DNA of 64,000 nucleotides from Novipirellula aureliae. GTDB lineage: Bacteria; Planctomycetota; Planctomycetia; Pirellulales; Pirellulaceae. Shown piece after piece: positions 36,275-48,400 of this stretch; position 1 is the first letter of the stretch, and each line of letters starts with the position of its first letter. A program made the translations under genes and the position numbers. The notes under the pieces were generated by a model that saw only the letters and a program-made list of their open reading frames with translations, was not told the DNA's origin and made no database searches. The stretch lies in contig NZ_SJPY01000012.1 of NCBI RefSeq assembly GCF_007860185.1, positions 51,510 through 115,509 of the forward strand. Reading direction: 5' to 3'.

Positions 36275-38254
36275 ATGTTGAATCCCTCGCTGTCCTTCAA
36301 GCGTCCTGAAGCAGACCTAAGCATATTGGAGCTATTGTCCCAGGACTTTCCCAACGTCGACGCTGCAATAGCGGAGCTCGCGCGACTGGCTGCGGTACAA
36401 ACCTTACCACGAAGTGCTGTCCACGTGATCAGTGACATTCACGGAGAGGACAAGAAGCTACAGCATGTGATTAACAACGCCTCGGGCACTTTACGGCCAC
36501 TGGTCGAAGAGATGTTTGCGGACAGAATGACCGACGATGAGATGTCCGAATTCTTGACGTTGACATTCTATCCTGCCGAAGTGACCCGACGTTTGCAACA
36601 AACACTGAGGCAACCTGAGGAGGTCAGAGCGTACGCATACCGAATGCTACAACCGCAGCTAGAACTGCTTCGCGACCTGGTCTCAAACTTTAGCTTGCAG
36701 TTAGCAACCAAGTTGTTTCCCGTCGAGTACAGCGAGCTGTTATTGGAAATGCTGCATGCACCGTCGATCGAGCGGGGCCCCGAGTTTATTGACGCGATGT
36801 TGGACGAACTCGTGCATCGCGGTCGTGCTTTGCACCTCATCCATTTGTTGGGACGTACCATTCGAAATCTGGCCGTCGACGAATTGATTATCGGCGGAGA
36901 TTGTTGGGACCGTGGGCCGAGAGGTGATCTCGTCGTCGACTATCTTCGTCTGCAACCCAACGTTGCCTTTATTTGGGGCAACCATGATATGCTCTGGCTA
37001 GGGGCTTCCCTTGGAAATGAGGCCTTGATCTGCACCGTGCTACGAGTGTCGCTGCGTTATCGACGCTTGGGTCAATTGGATGAAGGCTATAGTGTTCCGC
37101 TCACGCCGCTCGAACATCTCGCACGTACCGTTTACGCGGACGATCCGGCGGAATTCTTTATGCCAAAGCGGAGTGGCATGAGACCCGTCGAAGTCGTTGC
37201 ACGAATGCAAAAAGCCGCTGCGGTGATGCAGTTCAAGTTGGAGGGACAATTGATCGAGCGAAACCCGCAATGGGACCTTGATCATCGCCGTCTGCTTCAC
37301 CGAATCAACCATCAACACGGAACGATCGAAATCGATGGACAAATTTTTGATCTTCGCGACAAACGATTTCCGACGGTTGATCCAGAGAATCCGTATGAAC
37401 TGACAGAGGAGGAATCCGCATGTCTCGCTCGTTTGAAACACTCGTTTTTGAGTAGTCAAAAGCTACAAGAGCAAATGCGTTTTATGGTCGGCCACGGATC
37501 CATGTACCTGCGGCGTGACGAATGTTTGATTTTCCACGGCTGTGTGCCAGTCGATGCCAACGGCAACTTTTTGCCGCTAACCGTTGATGGAAAACCAATT
37601 GCGGGTCGCGAATTATTTGAAGGAATTGAAACGGTGGTTCGCCGAGCGGTCGAGCGATCGGAAGAAGATGATCTCGATTTCCTCTGGTACCTCTGGAGTG
37701 GGCCTCGTTCACCGCTTTTTGGCAAAGACCGAATTGCGACTTTCGAGCGTGATTTCATCGAAGACAAGACACCCCATCGCGAAACAAAAGACCCATACTT
37801 TTCACTCATTCATACCGTCGAGTTTTGCGATCGCGTGCTGGAGGAGTTCGCGGTGGAATCCAGCGATGGCTTAATCGTGAATGGCCACGTGCCTGTGAAA
37901 GTGGAGGCAGGTGAATCGCCGCTAAAACGTAGCGGTAAAGCGATTACGATTGACGGTGCCTTTTCGGAAGCGTACGGTGATTATGGATACACGCTCGTCC
38001 TCGAACCCAGTCGAATCGTCTTAGCCGAACATCATCATTTTGAGTCGGTTGATGCAGCGATTCGAGATGGAATCGACATCGTCCCGAAAGTGCAGGAGAT
38101 TCGCATCTTCAACCAACTTCGGCGAACGCGTGATACCGAGCGAGGCCAGCGGATCCGATACCAGATTGAAATGCTTGAGCGATTAATTGATGCTTATCTA
38201 ACCAATCGGCTTCATGAACGCTCGGCAAATGTATCCAAGCCGTACCATCGATAA
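36275..38254 (+). CDS. fbp: Fructose-1,6-bisphosphatase class III
   Basis: A 659-residue enzyme of the Firmicute-type (class III) FBPase family, similar in length to Bacillus Fbp. It is a calcineurin-fold phosphatase: H-V-I-S-D-I-H-G-E (about residue 52), I-I-G-G-D-C-W-D-R-G-P-R, F-I-W-G-N-H-D-M-L-W and I-V-N-G-H-V-P-V. It catalyses the irreversible step of gluconeogenesis, which would use DHAP-derived triose when the cell grows on the deoxysugars handled by the microcompartment. Stands alone, with 206 bases to the ABC permease stop and a repeat before nnrE. Confidence 0.95.
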   Translation: MLNPSLSFKRPEADLSILELLSQDFPNVDAAIAELARLAAVQTLPRSAVHVISDIHGEDKKLQHVINNASGTLRPLVEEMFADRMTDDEMSEFLTLTFYPAEVTRRLQQTLRQPEEVRAYAYRMLQPQLELLRDLVSNFSLQLATKLFPVEYSELLLEMLHAPSIERGPEFIDAMLDELVHRGRALHLIHLLGRTIRNLAVDELIIGGDCWDRGPRGDLVVDYLRLQPNVAFIWGNHDMLWLGASLGNEALICTVLRVSLRYRRLGQLDEGYSVPLTPLEHLARTVYADDPAEFFMPKRSGMRPVEVVARMQKAAAVMQFKLEGQLIERNPQWDLDHRRLLHRINHQHGTIEIDGQIFDLRDKRFPTVDPENPYELTEEESACLARLKHSFLSSQKLQEQMRFMVGHGSMYLRRDECLIFHGCVPVDANGNFLPLTVDGKPIAGRELFEGIETVVRRAVERSEEDDLDFLWYLWSGPRSPLFGKDRIATFERDFIEDKTPHRETKDPYFSLIHTVEFCDRVLEEFAVESSDGLIVNGHVPVKVEAGESPLKRSGKAITIDGAFSEAYGDYGYTLVLEPSRIVLAEHHHFESVDAAIRDGIDIVPKVQEIRIFNQLRRTRDTERGQRIRYQIEMLERLIDAYLTNRLHERSANVSKPYHR

Positions 38255-38287
38255 ACACCACTGCGACCTCGATGCTACCATCGCCCG

Positions 38288-38342
38288 CCCATTCCTGGAG
38301 CCCATTCCTGGAGCCCATTCCTGGAGCCCATTCCTGGAGCCC
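38288..38342. repeat. Four 13-bp tandem repeats
   Basis: Four perfect copies of cccattcctggag followed by ccc, in the gap between fbp and nnrE. A 13-bp unit cannot keep frame, so it is clearly not coding. Confidence 0.97.
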
Positions 38343-38388
38343 TTGTCGGGGCCTAGACAAGACGGCTAAAACCACTCTATCACATTCC

Positions 38389-38395
38389 GAGGAGA
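38389..38395 (+). promoter_or_regulatory. Shine-Dalgarno sequence of nnrE
   Basis: The purine run gaggaga ends six bases before the ATG at 38402. It is one of the few strong ribosome-binding sites in the window and supports that start. Confidence 0.75.
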
Positions 38396-38401
38396 CACTC
38401 A

Positions 38402-39070
38402 ATGAATCGAACCCGTTTGACGTCGGACCAAGTGCGTGCGGTTGATCGCCGAGCTATCGAGGATTATGGGATGAGCGGCCTCGTCTTGATGGAAAATGCG
38501 GGCCGCGGTGCTGCCGAAGTGATTCACCGAATCACTTCGGCGGATAAGCCGATTGCGATTCTTTGCGGGAAGGGCAACAATGCGGGCGACGGTTATGTCA
38601 TCGCCAGACATCTGGAGTTGCTTGGCCACCTCGTTCGCGTCGTCTCGATTGTCGACATCGAATCGCTATCCGCTGACGCTGCTGTGAATGCCAACATCGC
38701 AATCAAGTCTCACTTACCGATCCGTGTCGCACGCGACCTTGAGACACTTACTCGGCAGATCGCTGACGCAGCAGTACTCGTGGATTGTGTCCTGGGGACG
38801 GGCGCCAAGGGAGCGCCGCGAGGTTTTTTCGGCGAAGCGATTCGAGCGGCCAACGATGTTGATGCCATTCGTGTTGCGATCGACGTGCCGAGCGGCCTAG
38901 ATGCCGACACTGGCGAGCCGTCCGATCCCACCTTTCGCGCCAACCTTACCTTAACCTTCGTCGCCGAAAAGATTGGTTTTGGAAACGAAACCGCGAAACC
39001 CTTTATCGGCAATGTCGAAGTGATCCCCATCGGTGTACCTCAAAAATTGCTCTTGGAAGTTCTTCCGTAG
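38402..39070 (+). CDS. nnrE: NAD(P)H-hydrate epimerase
   Basis: A 222-residue YjeF_N-family protein that epimerises damaged NAD(P)H hydrates so that a dehydratase can repair them. Motifs: G-L-V-L-M-E-N-A-G-R-G-A (about 21-32), C-G-K-G-N-N-A-G-D-G (about 57-66), D-C-V-L-G-T-G (about 126-132) and A-I-D-V-P-S-G-L-D-A-D. The partner dehydratase domain (YjeF_C) is not fused; it must be coded elsewhere. A strong ribosome-binding site precedes the ATG. Confidence 0.94.
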   Translation: MNRTRLTSDQVRAVDRRAIEDYGMSGLVLMENAGRGAAEVIHRITSADKPIAILCGKGNNAGDGYVIARHLELLGHLVRVVSIVDIESLSADAAVNANIAIKSHLPIRVARDLETLTRQIADAAVLVDCVLGTGAKGAPRGFFGEAIRAANDVDAIRVAIDVPSGLDADTGEPSDPTFRANLTLTFVAEKIGFGNETAKPFIGNVEVIPIGVPQKLLLEVLP

Positions 39071-39518
39071 TGCAATGTCAGAAATGAACATGGACGCTGT
39101 GGGATGCATTGTTTCGGAAACGGCTTAGGGCGTCAAAAACAGTAAATTCCGCAATCGACCATCGATCAAGACAACTGGTAGGGCGGCTCGATCCTGCAGC
39201 GATGGAATGATACGGCGATTGCGGAGACTGCGTTTTGATCGCCGCGAAAGAGCCTCCCTGTCGACATCGAGCAAGCTCATAAGATTTGGATCTAGCACGA
39301 CTTAACGACTCGTTCTCTTAGAAACGGCGCGGCCCACTGGGGACGCGGTTGTGCGAGCAATGTCGATTCAATCGATGCGACCGGATTAACCAGAGAATAG
39401 CGGTCAGGTTTCCGCACGCTCGCATTTTATCCAATTGAATCTGTTTACGTTCGCTTAGTGGTAAACAACACTTCAGCGTAGTCTCTATCCGTAGTAGAGA
39501 TACCCACACAATGCACCA
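39071..39518. other. Intergenic region, no gene seen
   Basis: A 448-base gap between nnrE and the GGDEF gene. A 63-codon minus-strand frame at 39318-39509 has no credible protein character. A small stem tctcta/tagaga (39482-39500) lies just before the GGDEF start. Nothing else is recognised. Confidence 0.6.
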
Positions 39519-41981
39519 TTGAACGTACTGTTAGTTGTCTTGATCCAAGAGTTCATCGCATCGTTTCGCTTAGCCGTCGCATTGGTTTGCGTTGGCGTTA
39601 GCTTAATATTGGGTGGGCAATGGCTTGGTTTTGTGCCCAATGCGGAATTGGTCGAAGCAAAAGGGCGGCAGGCACTTTGTGAATCGATCGCCATCAATGC
39701 TTCGGGACATTTGCGTCACAAGCAATGGGTCGACCTGAAAACAATGATGCGCACTCAAGTCGAGCGGAATGACCAATTGTTGTCGATCGGATTGCGTAGC
39801 GACATGGGCACGCTGCGTTTAGACACCGGGCACCATGCTGAAATGTGGCCAAAGAGTGACGATGAAGCAACGCGGGTATTGGCGATCCGCGTTCCAATAA
39901 CGCTCAACCGACGTCCTTGGGGGGATGTCGAGTTTTGCTTCCGCCAATCGGCAACCTCCGCCTTCTCACCACTTTCAGAGAACTCGGTCTATCGGTTGGT
40001 TGCATTTTTTGCACTGGCCGGACTTGGATCCTATACGCTGTTTGTTGCTCGTATTATGGGCGTTTTCAGTCGGACGCAGGTTGTTCCTGATCGTGTCCGC
40101 CAAGCGCTCGACACACTAGCCGAAGGTTTGTTGGTTCTCGATGAAGAGGGAAGAATCATTTTGGCAAACCGCGCCTTTGCAACCACGGTTGGAATGGACA
40201 ATGAAGAGTTAACCTTCAAAACCGCAGCCGATTTGGCATGGTCTTTCCCATCGACGGATAGGACCGACCCTGTTTATCCCTGGGTCGGTGCAATTGCCGG
40301 AGGTGAATTGCAAAGCGATTGTATTTTGCATTATCGATTGCCGGATGGACGCAACCGCATCTTTTCAGTCAACGCTGCACCGCTTGGTGGCGATGAGAAA
40401 TCACGTGGTGCCTTGGCAACCTTTCGTGATGTAACCCACGTTGAAGAACACCGTGAAGAATTGGAGAAGATGCTCGGGCTACTCCGAAATAGTCGGGATG
40501 AAATTGAAAAGAAGAATGGGGAACTCGAAATCTTGGCAACCCAAGACGCGTTAACCGGTTGCCTCAATCGTCGAGCGTTCTTCGAGCGTTTTGAAACGTT
40601 GTGGGCGGATGCAAAAGCGAACAAGACGACCCTTTCTTGCATCATGATCGACAACGACCATTTTAAAAATGTCAATGATACTTACGGTCACCATATCGGG
40701 GATGAAGTCTTGCGCCGCGTCTCGGCGCTAATCCGCAAACGACATCAACATCATGGGTTGGTTTGCCGCTATGGTGGCGAAGAGTTCTGTGTTGTGCTAC
40801 CGAATCTAAGTTTGCGGGAAGCGATTAACGAAGCAGAGCAAACGCGTGAAGCTATAAGCCAAATCGTATTTGATGATCCTGCGGAGCTGACATTAACGGC
40901 CAGCTTGGGGGTATCCGAATTACGCTTCAATCCATCCGATACGCAGGAACTAATCAACCAAGCGGATTGCTGCCTGTACGTGGCCAAACGCGAAGGGCGT
41001 AACCGGGTCATCTGTTACAACAATACGATGCAACAGGAATCTGAAGAAGCCGCCAAACCGTTAGAGCGAGTGAAAGCGAAACAGCTAAACGTTTCTTATC
41101 AAGCGGTCACCGGGCTGATGTCGGCGTTGTCTTACCGTGACGCTAAAACCGCCGAACATGGTCGCCGTGTCGCCGACCTTTGTTCCCGTGTGGCTGATCA
41201 GATTCTCGATCCTGCACATACGTATTTGATTGAAGTTGCAGCTCTACTACATGAAATCGGTAAAATCGGCGTGCCTGACTCTCTTCTACTAAAATCAGAT
41301 AAATGGTCTGCGAGCGATTTGCAAATCCTTGACCGGCACAATCACAACGGACTTGAGATTATCGCCGGTGCATTCAATTGCAAAGAATTGACGGCCTTGA
41401 TCAGAGCCTATTATCAATATCAACGCAGGGGAATGGAGGCAGACGCCGAATTGGCGAAGGATCCTCATCTTGACGAACGGATACGTTGGTCCGCAAAACT
41501 TTTGGTCATTGCCGACAACTACGACTCGATGGTTTCAGGTACGGGCAGTCTTCGAGACAAATCACACGCCGAAGCAATGGCATATCTCCGCCGTGATACA
41601 GGGAACAAGTACGATGCCGCCGTCGTCGCCCATTTCATCGATGCAATGGAAAATCGCGTGCCGACGCTCGCGGCGGGGGCGTTTTCGATCGGAAAACAAG
41701 CGGCGATTCAAATCGGCATGGATGTTGAACGATTAACCATGGCGATCACGAAACAGGACCTCGGCGAATTGAAACTTTACGTCGATTCGCTAGCCACCAC
41801 GGCGGATCAGATTGGCGTTGATTCAATCGCGTTCGCCGCTCGGCAAATTGACATGAACACAGAAGAGGACGAAAGGTTGCTAATCGATATCCACACACTA
41901 CTCGACATTGCTCGCAATGCTCAAACCGAGTTTTTGCGAGAATCTCTAGAACTAAAAAGTCAACTAACGGCCGAGACTTAG
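39519..41981 (+). CDS. Membrane diguanylate cyclase with PAS, GGDEF, degenerate HD and HPt-like domains
   Basis: An 820-residue signalling protein starting at TTG 39519. Order: membrane helix (about 17-37), about 115 extracytoplasmic residues, second helix (about 155-180), PAS (about 190-310), short coiled coil (E-E-L-E-K-M-L...E-I-E-K-K-N-G-E-L-E-I), GGDEF domain with active-site R-Y-G-G-E-E-F and no RxxD inhibitory site five residues upstream, then an HD-type domain (about 540-720) whose motif is L-L-H-E-I-G-K-I-G (HE for HD) and where the HHExxDGxGYP segment is replaced by Y-Y-Q-Y-Q-R-R-G-M-E-A. A helical C-terminal module resembles HPt with Asp in place of His. It should make c-di-GMP; the rear domains probably regulate. 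Confidence 0.88.
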   Translation: MNVLLVVLIQEFIASFRLAVALVCVGVSLILGGQWLGFVPNAELVEAKGRQALCESIAINASGHLRHKQWVDLKTMMRTQVERNDQLLSIGLRSDMGTLRLDTGHHAEMWPKSDDEATRVLAIRVPITLNRRPWGDVEFCFRQSATSAFSPLSENSVYRLVAFFALAGLGSYTLFVARIMGVFSRTQVVPDRVRQALDTLAEGLLVLDEEGRIILANRAFATTVGMDNEELTFKTAADLAWSFPSTDRTDPVYPWVGAIAGGELQSDCILHYRLPDGRNRIFSVNAAPLGGDEKSRGALATFRDVTHVEEHREELEKMLGLLRNSRDEIEKKNGELEILATQDALTGCLNRRAFFERFETLWADAKANKTTLSCIMIDNDHFKNVNDTYGHHIGDEVLRRVSALIRKRHQHHGLVCRYGGEEFCVVLPNLSLREAINEAEQTREAISQIVFDDPAELTLTASLGVSELRFNPSDTQELINQADCCLYVAKREGRNRVICYNNTMQQESEEAAKPLERVKAKQLNVSYQAVTGLMSALSYRDAKTAEHGRRVADLCSRVADQILDPAHTYLIEVAALLHEIGKIGVPDSLLLKSDKWSASDLQILDRHNHNGLEIIAGAFNCKELTALIRAYYQYQRRGMEADAELAKDPHLDERIRWSAKLLVIADNYDSMVSGTGSLRDKSHAEAMAYLRRDTGNKYDAAVVAHFIDAMENRVPTLAAGAFSIGKQAAIQIGMDVERLTMAITKQDLGELKLYVDSLATTADQIGVDSIAFAARQIDMNTEEDERLLIDIHTLLDIARNAQTEFLRESLELKSQLTAET

Positions 41982-42423
41982 TCGAACCGTCGATTCGTCG
42001 TTAGCCTTCTTTCCCGCCTAAAGAGTCTCCGCTCGAAACATATCTTTGTGGTACGCGAGTGAACCGACCAACAAATTGGCTCGTGGCGTCGTCGCAAATC
42101 AAAGACGGATGGGTCGGCTAACACGCGTCTTTTCTAAAGTCAGTGAATTCTCAGGGACGCGTCTAAAAACCTCCTGAGTTTCGCAACAAAATCCTCGATC
42201 GTTTTTTACGAAGGTCTACGTACCGACTCAAAACCTTGACGACTTTCGCTACTAAAATTTCATAGCCTATCCGGCCTAAGAACGCATCCACTACGACCGA
42301 TACAATCGGGAGCATCGGCTTTTTTTCGTAAACCAGTACTAGGTTAACGCCCCCCGCTCGATTATTGTAAAAGACCCCCTAAACACCCTAGATTGTTTTT
42401 GCATTTTGCCGAGGACTGCAGCG
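41982..42423. other. Upstream region of the giant surface protein gene, no gene seen
   Basis: A 442-base gap. No coding frame of any quality, repeat or strong hairpin was noticed. It probably contains the promoter of the large gene that follows. Confidence 0.55.
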
Positions 42424-45400
42424 ATGGCCTTTCCTAGTCGCCGAAAATTCCGATCCATTCGCCAATCCTTCTTTGGCTCTGCAAAAATCGAGGAGCAGAA
42501 ATCGTCAAAACGTCGAAGTTTTCGTGCGCGATTGGAACAGCTCGAAGATCGCCGACTGTTGGCTGTGGGTGCACTTCCCTTGCCCGCCGCGCCACAGGTT
42601 ACCGATACGACTAACATCGCGATCGTCGCAGGACTGCTTCAAGTCAGCGACACCGGTGATGCCAGCGATGATGACTTTTTGATCAGCTACGCAGGGGGTG
42701 TGTACACGATCACCGACAACAATGGTGCGGAGATCAAGACCAGCATCGCTGGAGCAACAGGTGATGGAACCGATAGAGTGACCATCCCAGACACGGGTAT
42801 CACCGGTATTGAATTCAACACGCTCGGTGGAAATGACACGCTACGAATTGATCAGACCGGCGGCAATTTGGCTGTCCCGCTAGCGTTTCTTGGTGGCGAT
42901 GATGATGATGAGTTGATACTGGTTGGCGGGACGGCGACCGATGTGACATTTTCCTATGATACCGAGAATGATGGCAACATCGAAATCGACGGGCAATTCA
43001 TCAGTTATACCGGTTTAGAACCGATCACGTCGACGATCGACGCCGTCAATATTGTCTTGAACTATGGTGCCGCAGAGGAAACAATTACGGTTTCAGCCGC
43101 GGGAGTAGGGCAAACGAACGTTGATTCCGATGTCGGTGGTGAAACGACAACCTTCAACAATCCGAGCGGATCACTAACAATCAATCCCCAAGCCGAAGAC
43201 GAAGAGGGTGGGGATCGAATCATTCTCGGCGCTGTCGGAAGCGATTTCGATGCTGACTTGAGTATCCATGCCGGCCCCGACGATGCGATCACGATTGAGT
43301 CTCCCGTAGCAGACGTTGGTAGCGGCAATGTCGTTCTCACCGCTGGCAACATCCAGTTTACGGAGGGAACAATCCGGACGAGCGGTACGGTGATGATTTC
43401 GTCACCAAACATCGAACTTACTGGTACGCAATTCGATGACGTTTTAGCCATTACGGCGACTTCGGAGGACTCAGGTTCCTTTCAACTCGAAAGCAATGGG
43501 TTAGCAGGACCAAGCGTTGAATTTATTGCTGCAAGTCGTCTTTCGTTCTCAGGGCTCGATGGTGATGACATCCTGCGGATTTCCAATCCCACCGAAGGGC
43601 TGTTTCGTCCCGATGGCGGGATCACGTTTAACGGTGGCGATCAAACCAATGCGGACACGCTTGAAGTGTATGGTGGAATTGCAGACCATGTCGAGCATGT
43701 TTTCGCGAATGACAGCGACGGCACGATAGCGTATGACGGTGGAACCGAGCCAACCATCCTTTACGATGGTTTGGAACCCGTCATCGATACCATCACCGCG
43801 TCCACTCGGACGTTCACCTTCACCGGCGGTGCCGAAACGATCACGCTCGGCGATGGGGCTGCCAAAGCAGACGGATTGAACCAAATTGACTCGACCCTTG
43901 GCGAAAGTGTCCTGTTTCAAAGCCCCACGTTAACGCTACAAGTCAATGCGGGAACGGGCGATGATACGATCGATGTTACCGCTCTCGATTCTCTCTATAC
44001 CGCATCCACCATTCTGTCCGGTGGTTCCGAAATCGATACGCTGACAATCACCGGCGCGACTTTCAAAACAAACGATCAAGGGCGCGGCCTCGAATTGCGA
44101 GAAATGGAAACCGCAACGATCACGACGACAACGATCAACGATAACACGGTGGATGGCCCCGGTGCGGGGCTGCTCGTCGATGCCGGGGATGTAACGATTA
44201 CGGACTCAAGCATCACCGGAAATGTGACCACCGGCGGGTTTGATGGCGGCGGGATTCATCAGGCTGCAGGCACGTTGTCGCTTGATGGAACAACCATTGC
44301 CGAAAATACCGCAGCCGGAGATGGTGGTGGTATCTTTGCGACCGTAGAGACATTGACCGTTGATACATCAACGATTCAAAGCAATGGGGCTGATGGTTTT
44401 TCAGGTAGTGGTGGCGGAATCTACCTGGGCTCGGGAACCCTGTCGATAGCCGATACATCGATCAGCGAAAATAGAGCCAACCGTGCCGGTGGTGGTATCG
44501 AAGTGGTATCGGCAACAACGACGACATTGAGCAATGTTGATTTCCTTCGCAATAACGCCGGTGTTCTGCCAGCGGTTGGAAATCCTGGCAACGGGGGTGC
44601 TTTGCATGTCACCGGCAACGGCAATGTGACTATCGTGGATGGTTCAGCAGAAGAGAACACAGCCGCTAGTGAAGGAGGCGCGTTCTGGAATGGCAGCGGG
44701 ACGATGTCGATCGATGGAACAACAATCAGCTCGAATACCGCCAGCGGAAATGCGGGGGACGAGGGCGGCGGCGGTGTGTTCAATCATGCTGGAACACTGA
44801 CGATTGAAAACGCGACATTTTCTGGAAATCAAGCCGATGGAATCGCGGGTAGTGGCGGATCCATCTTTTCTTTAGCGGGTACAGTCACGATCGATGATTC
44901 GAGCATTGGTACGAGCTCGGCTAATCGTGCGGGCGGTGGGATCGAAGTCGTTGTAGGCGACGTCACACTGACTAACGTTGATCTTTTCAGCAACGATGTC
45001 GCTGGACTCGGGACGACAGCAATCGCCCCCAATCCTGGAAACGGTGGCGGATTGCACATTTCCTCTAATGCCACCGTGACCCTCGTCGGCGGACTTGTGC
45101 GAAACAACACGGCACGGGACGAAGGCGGTGGATTGTGGAACAGTGCTACCGGTACGATGACGCTAACGGGTACTACCGTTACGTTGAACACGGCTACCGG
45201 ATCCAACGCGGCTAACGCGGCTCAGGGCGGTGGCGGGCTGTTCAACGATGGCGGTCTCCTAACCATTCAAGCGGGCTCGATCATAACGGAGAATTCCGCA
45301 CTCGATCCCGACGGTCCGACGACCAATGATGACGGCGGTGGTGGAGTCTTCAATAACGGCGGAATGCTGACAATCACCGGCGGAACGACTCGTATCACGG

Positions 45401-48400
45401 GTAACTTGGCGACCGATGGCGCCGGTAACGGTGGGGGCTTGTTGACGATTGGCGGTGTTGTCGTCATCACCGACGCGACCGTTTCTGCGAATTCGGCGGC
45501 ACGAGCTGGTGGCGGTATCGAAAACAATGCGGCGAATTTGACATTGACCAACGTGATTGTCGGTGGTGGCAATCTGGTAGATGGAAACTTAGCTGGCGTC
45601 AATGGTGGCGGACTTCACGCCAGTGGTTTGGCCGTAACGCAAGTCGATGGCGGAACGTTCACAAACAATCAAGCGGGTGAAGAAGGCGGTGGATTGTGGA
45701 ATGGTGCCGGCACGATGATGGTCTCCGGAACCATGATCGATGGCAACACCGCGTCTGGGACGGCGGCGGCTCAAGCGGGTGGAGGTGCCTTCAATAGCAT
45801 CGGAACACTCACGCTAGATGGCGTCACGCTAACCAACAACATTGCCAATTCAGACGCTGCGTCGGGCGGCGGCGCCTTCAATGACCAAGGAACCATGCAT
45901 GTATTGAACTCCACCATTCACGGCAACGATTTGTGTGCCCTCGCCTATCTGCGTCCGAGTGGCTCGATCGTCGACAACGATTTTGGCGTGAACGTGGGCG
46001 GCAATCTCTGTCCGCTGCTCGGAACCGACAACGATGACATCATCCGAGTAACAAACAAGACGATAACGATCAACGCCGATTCGTTGTTCTACGATGACGA
46101 CACGCTCGGCAGGATCGCGATCGAAGCGGGACTTGGCAACGATCAATTCGAAATTCGCTCGACGGATGCCGACAATCCGATCACGGCCGACGCGGGAGCG
46201 GGTGACGATATCGTTCATATCTCGTCGGATGCACCGGCCGACGCTGGAACTCTCGATGGCATTTTGGGCGATATTGATGTGATCGGTGGAAGTCATGAGT
46301 CGACCGATGAAGTCACTGAGACCGTCACGAGCCGCCGATCTCCGAGTGAAAATGCGTCGGTATCAACGACCACGGCGATCGGTGATGTCATGCTTATCAG
46401 CGACGATTCCGATGCTGGAAACAACGCCTATACCTTGACTTCCAACACGTTCCAGCGAACGGGTCCAGCGGCAACGGGAGTGATTTCCTATCTGACGACC
46501 GAAACAATCGACATTGAAACAGGCAATGGGAACGACGTTCTTTCCATTGCATCGACGGCCGCAGAAAGTCAAGCAACGATTAGAACGAGCGAAGGAGATG
46601 ATGACGTACATGTCGTTCGCACGGGAACGGATAGCATTCTTCGGCTCGTGACGGAAAACGGCGCAGATCACCTAACGGTTGAAACGACCGGCCTTCGTAG
46701 TGTGATCGACATCGACTTGGGCAATCAAAACGATGCGTTGACCCTACTCGATCGCGGCACCGGGTCGGGCATCAACGCTTCGACAGGAGCGGGATCGGAT
46801 ACGATCGTTGTCGGTGGTGCCGTTGCCTCCGCGCCAATCGTGACCCACTCCACGGCTGTCATCGCGATTCAAAGTGCGGCTGGCGAAGACATGTTTGACG
46901 TCAACGAAGTCTTCTTTGAAACGGTCGTCGAACTAAGTGGTGGTGATGACAATGACACGTTCAACTTGAACGCCAAAGGTACCGATGCGGCCGGCTTTTT
47001 AGGCCGAATCAATGACGACCCGATCGGTAGTGGCGGACAGGACGCGCAAGCGAAGACACGCGAGTTGTTGATTGACGGAGGTGAAAACGGTAACGCGACG
47101 CAAACGTATATTGAAGGAGTCATTGTCACTCCCGACGACATCGCTTCGGAAACGCAAGTGCCCAATCAAGATGTTGGGGATACAATCAACGTCAATGCTC
47201 AAAGTGCGGCAGCGTCGCTTGATTTGCGTTATGCGATTACGGGTGCGTCGCAAGGCGTCTTGGCAACGACGGTGCCAAATGCCGTTCAAGCGAATCGTGA
47301 AACGATCGGAAACGAGGTTGTCGATTCCTTGTTCGTCGAAAACATCAATATCCATTCCGGATCGGCTGATGATATTCTCACTGTCACAAGTAGTATCCCG
47401 TACGGAATTGAACAAAGTCATCAAGCCATCCGTTTTGATGGGGACAATGGTGACAGCGATCGATTGGAAGTATTGGGTACCGACCAAGCGGATCGCGTCA
47501 CCGTCGGTTTTATCAATGGGGATGCAACGAACGAACCTATCGAAATACACGGCGTGGAATACCTTCGTGTCGACGGCTTGGACGATAACGACCAGATCTC
47601 GAATCAAACCGATGCCATTAGCGTCCTCAACGGTGGCGAAGGAATGGACACAATGCTAGGGGGTAGCGCGGCGGATGCGCTCACCGGTGGTCCAGGCGTC
47701 GACAATTTGTTCGGGCGCAACGGCAATGACGTCCTGTTCTCGGAACGCGATTATGGATCAGATCAGAATTATATTACCAATGGTGAATTGCTTGATGGTG
47801 GCGGGCAAGACAATCTCAATCCAGGCGATGTATGCGTTCAAATCGGGCTCGACCTGGTTCGAAATTGCGAAGTACTGGCTGATGGAGGAGCGGAAAAGGA
47901 TGTACTGACTTGGCTGCGTGCAAGACTCATTCCCGGCGACTCGATCTCGTTTGCGGGGGATAGCGACCAACTTGAGCCCTTCGGCCCCATCCAATTTCCT
48001 GCGTCTGAGCTAGAGGCAACCACGGAACCGAGTTCGCTGTCCGACGCAGCGCCTTCAATCTCAAATGCAAACCCAATCCTGGCTCAAGGCGAGCGCATTT
48101 ATGATGTGAATCGTGACGGGCTTGTTACGCCGCTCGACGCCGTTATCGTCATCAATCGGATGAACGACCTGGAAACCAAGGGAGCGAATGCGGAAACAGA
48201 ACTCTCGATAAGTGAGCGACTGCGAGAAGATGTGGATGGCGATGGCAAGGTATCGGCTCTTGATGCCTTGTTGGTCATCAACATGTTAAACGAAGCTGCG
48301 GAACCAATGAGGTCGGCGGTAGAGAGTGAATCGACATCCGTTGCGAATGCGTCGAACCACTGGGCAGCTTCCGTCGATCAAGCGTTCGAGAGTGCCAACG

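Noticed and set aside
42406..42423. TTG start six codons upstream for the giant protein
   Set aside because: An ATG at 42424 gives the usual basic N terminus; TTG is less likely.
46999..47607. 202-codon frame antisense to the giant surface protein
   Set aside because: No family features; the sense frame is continuous through RTX-like and dockerin motifs.
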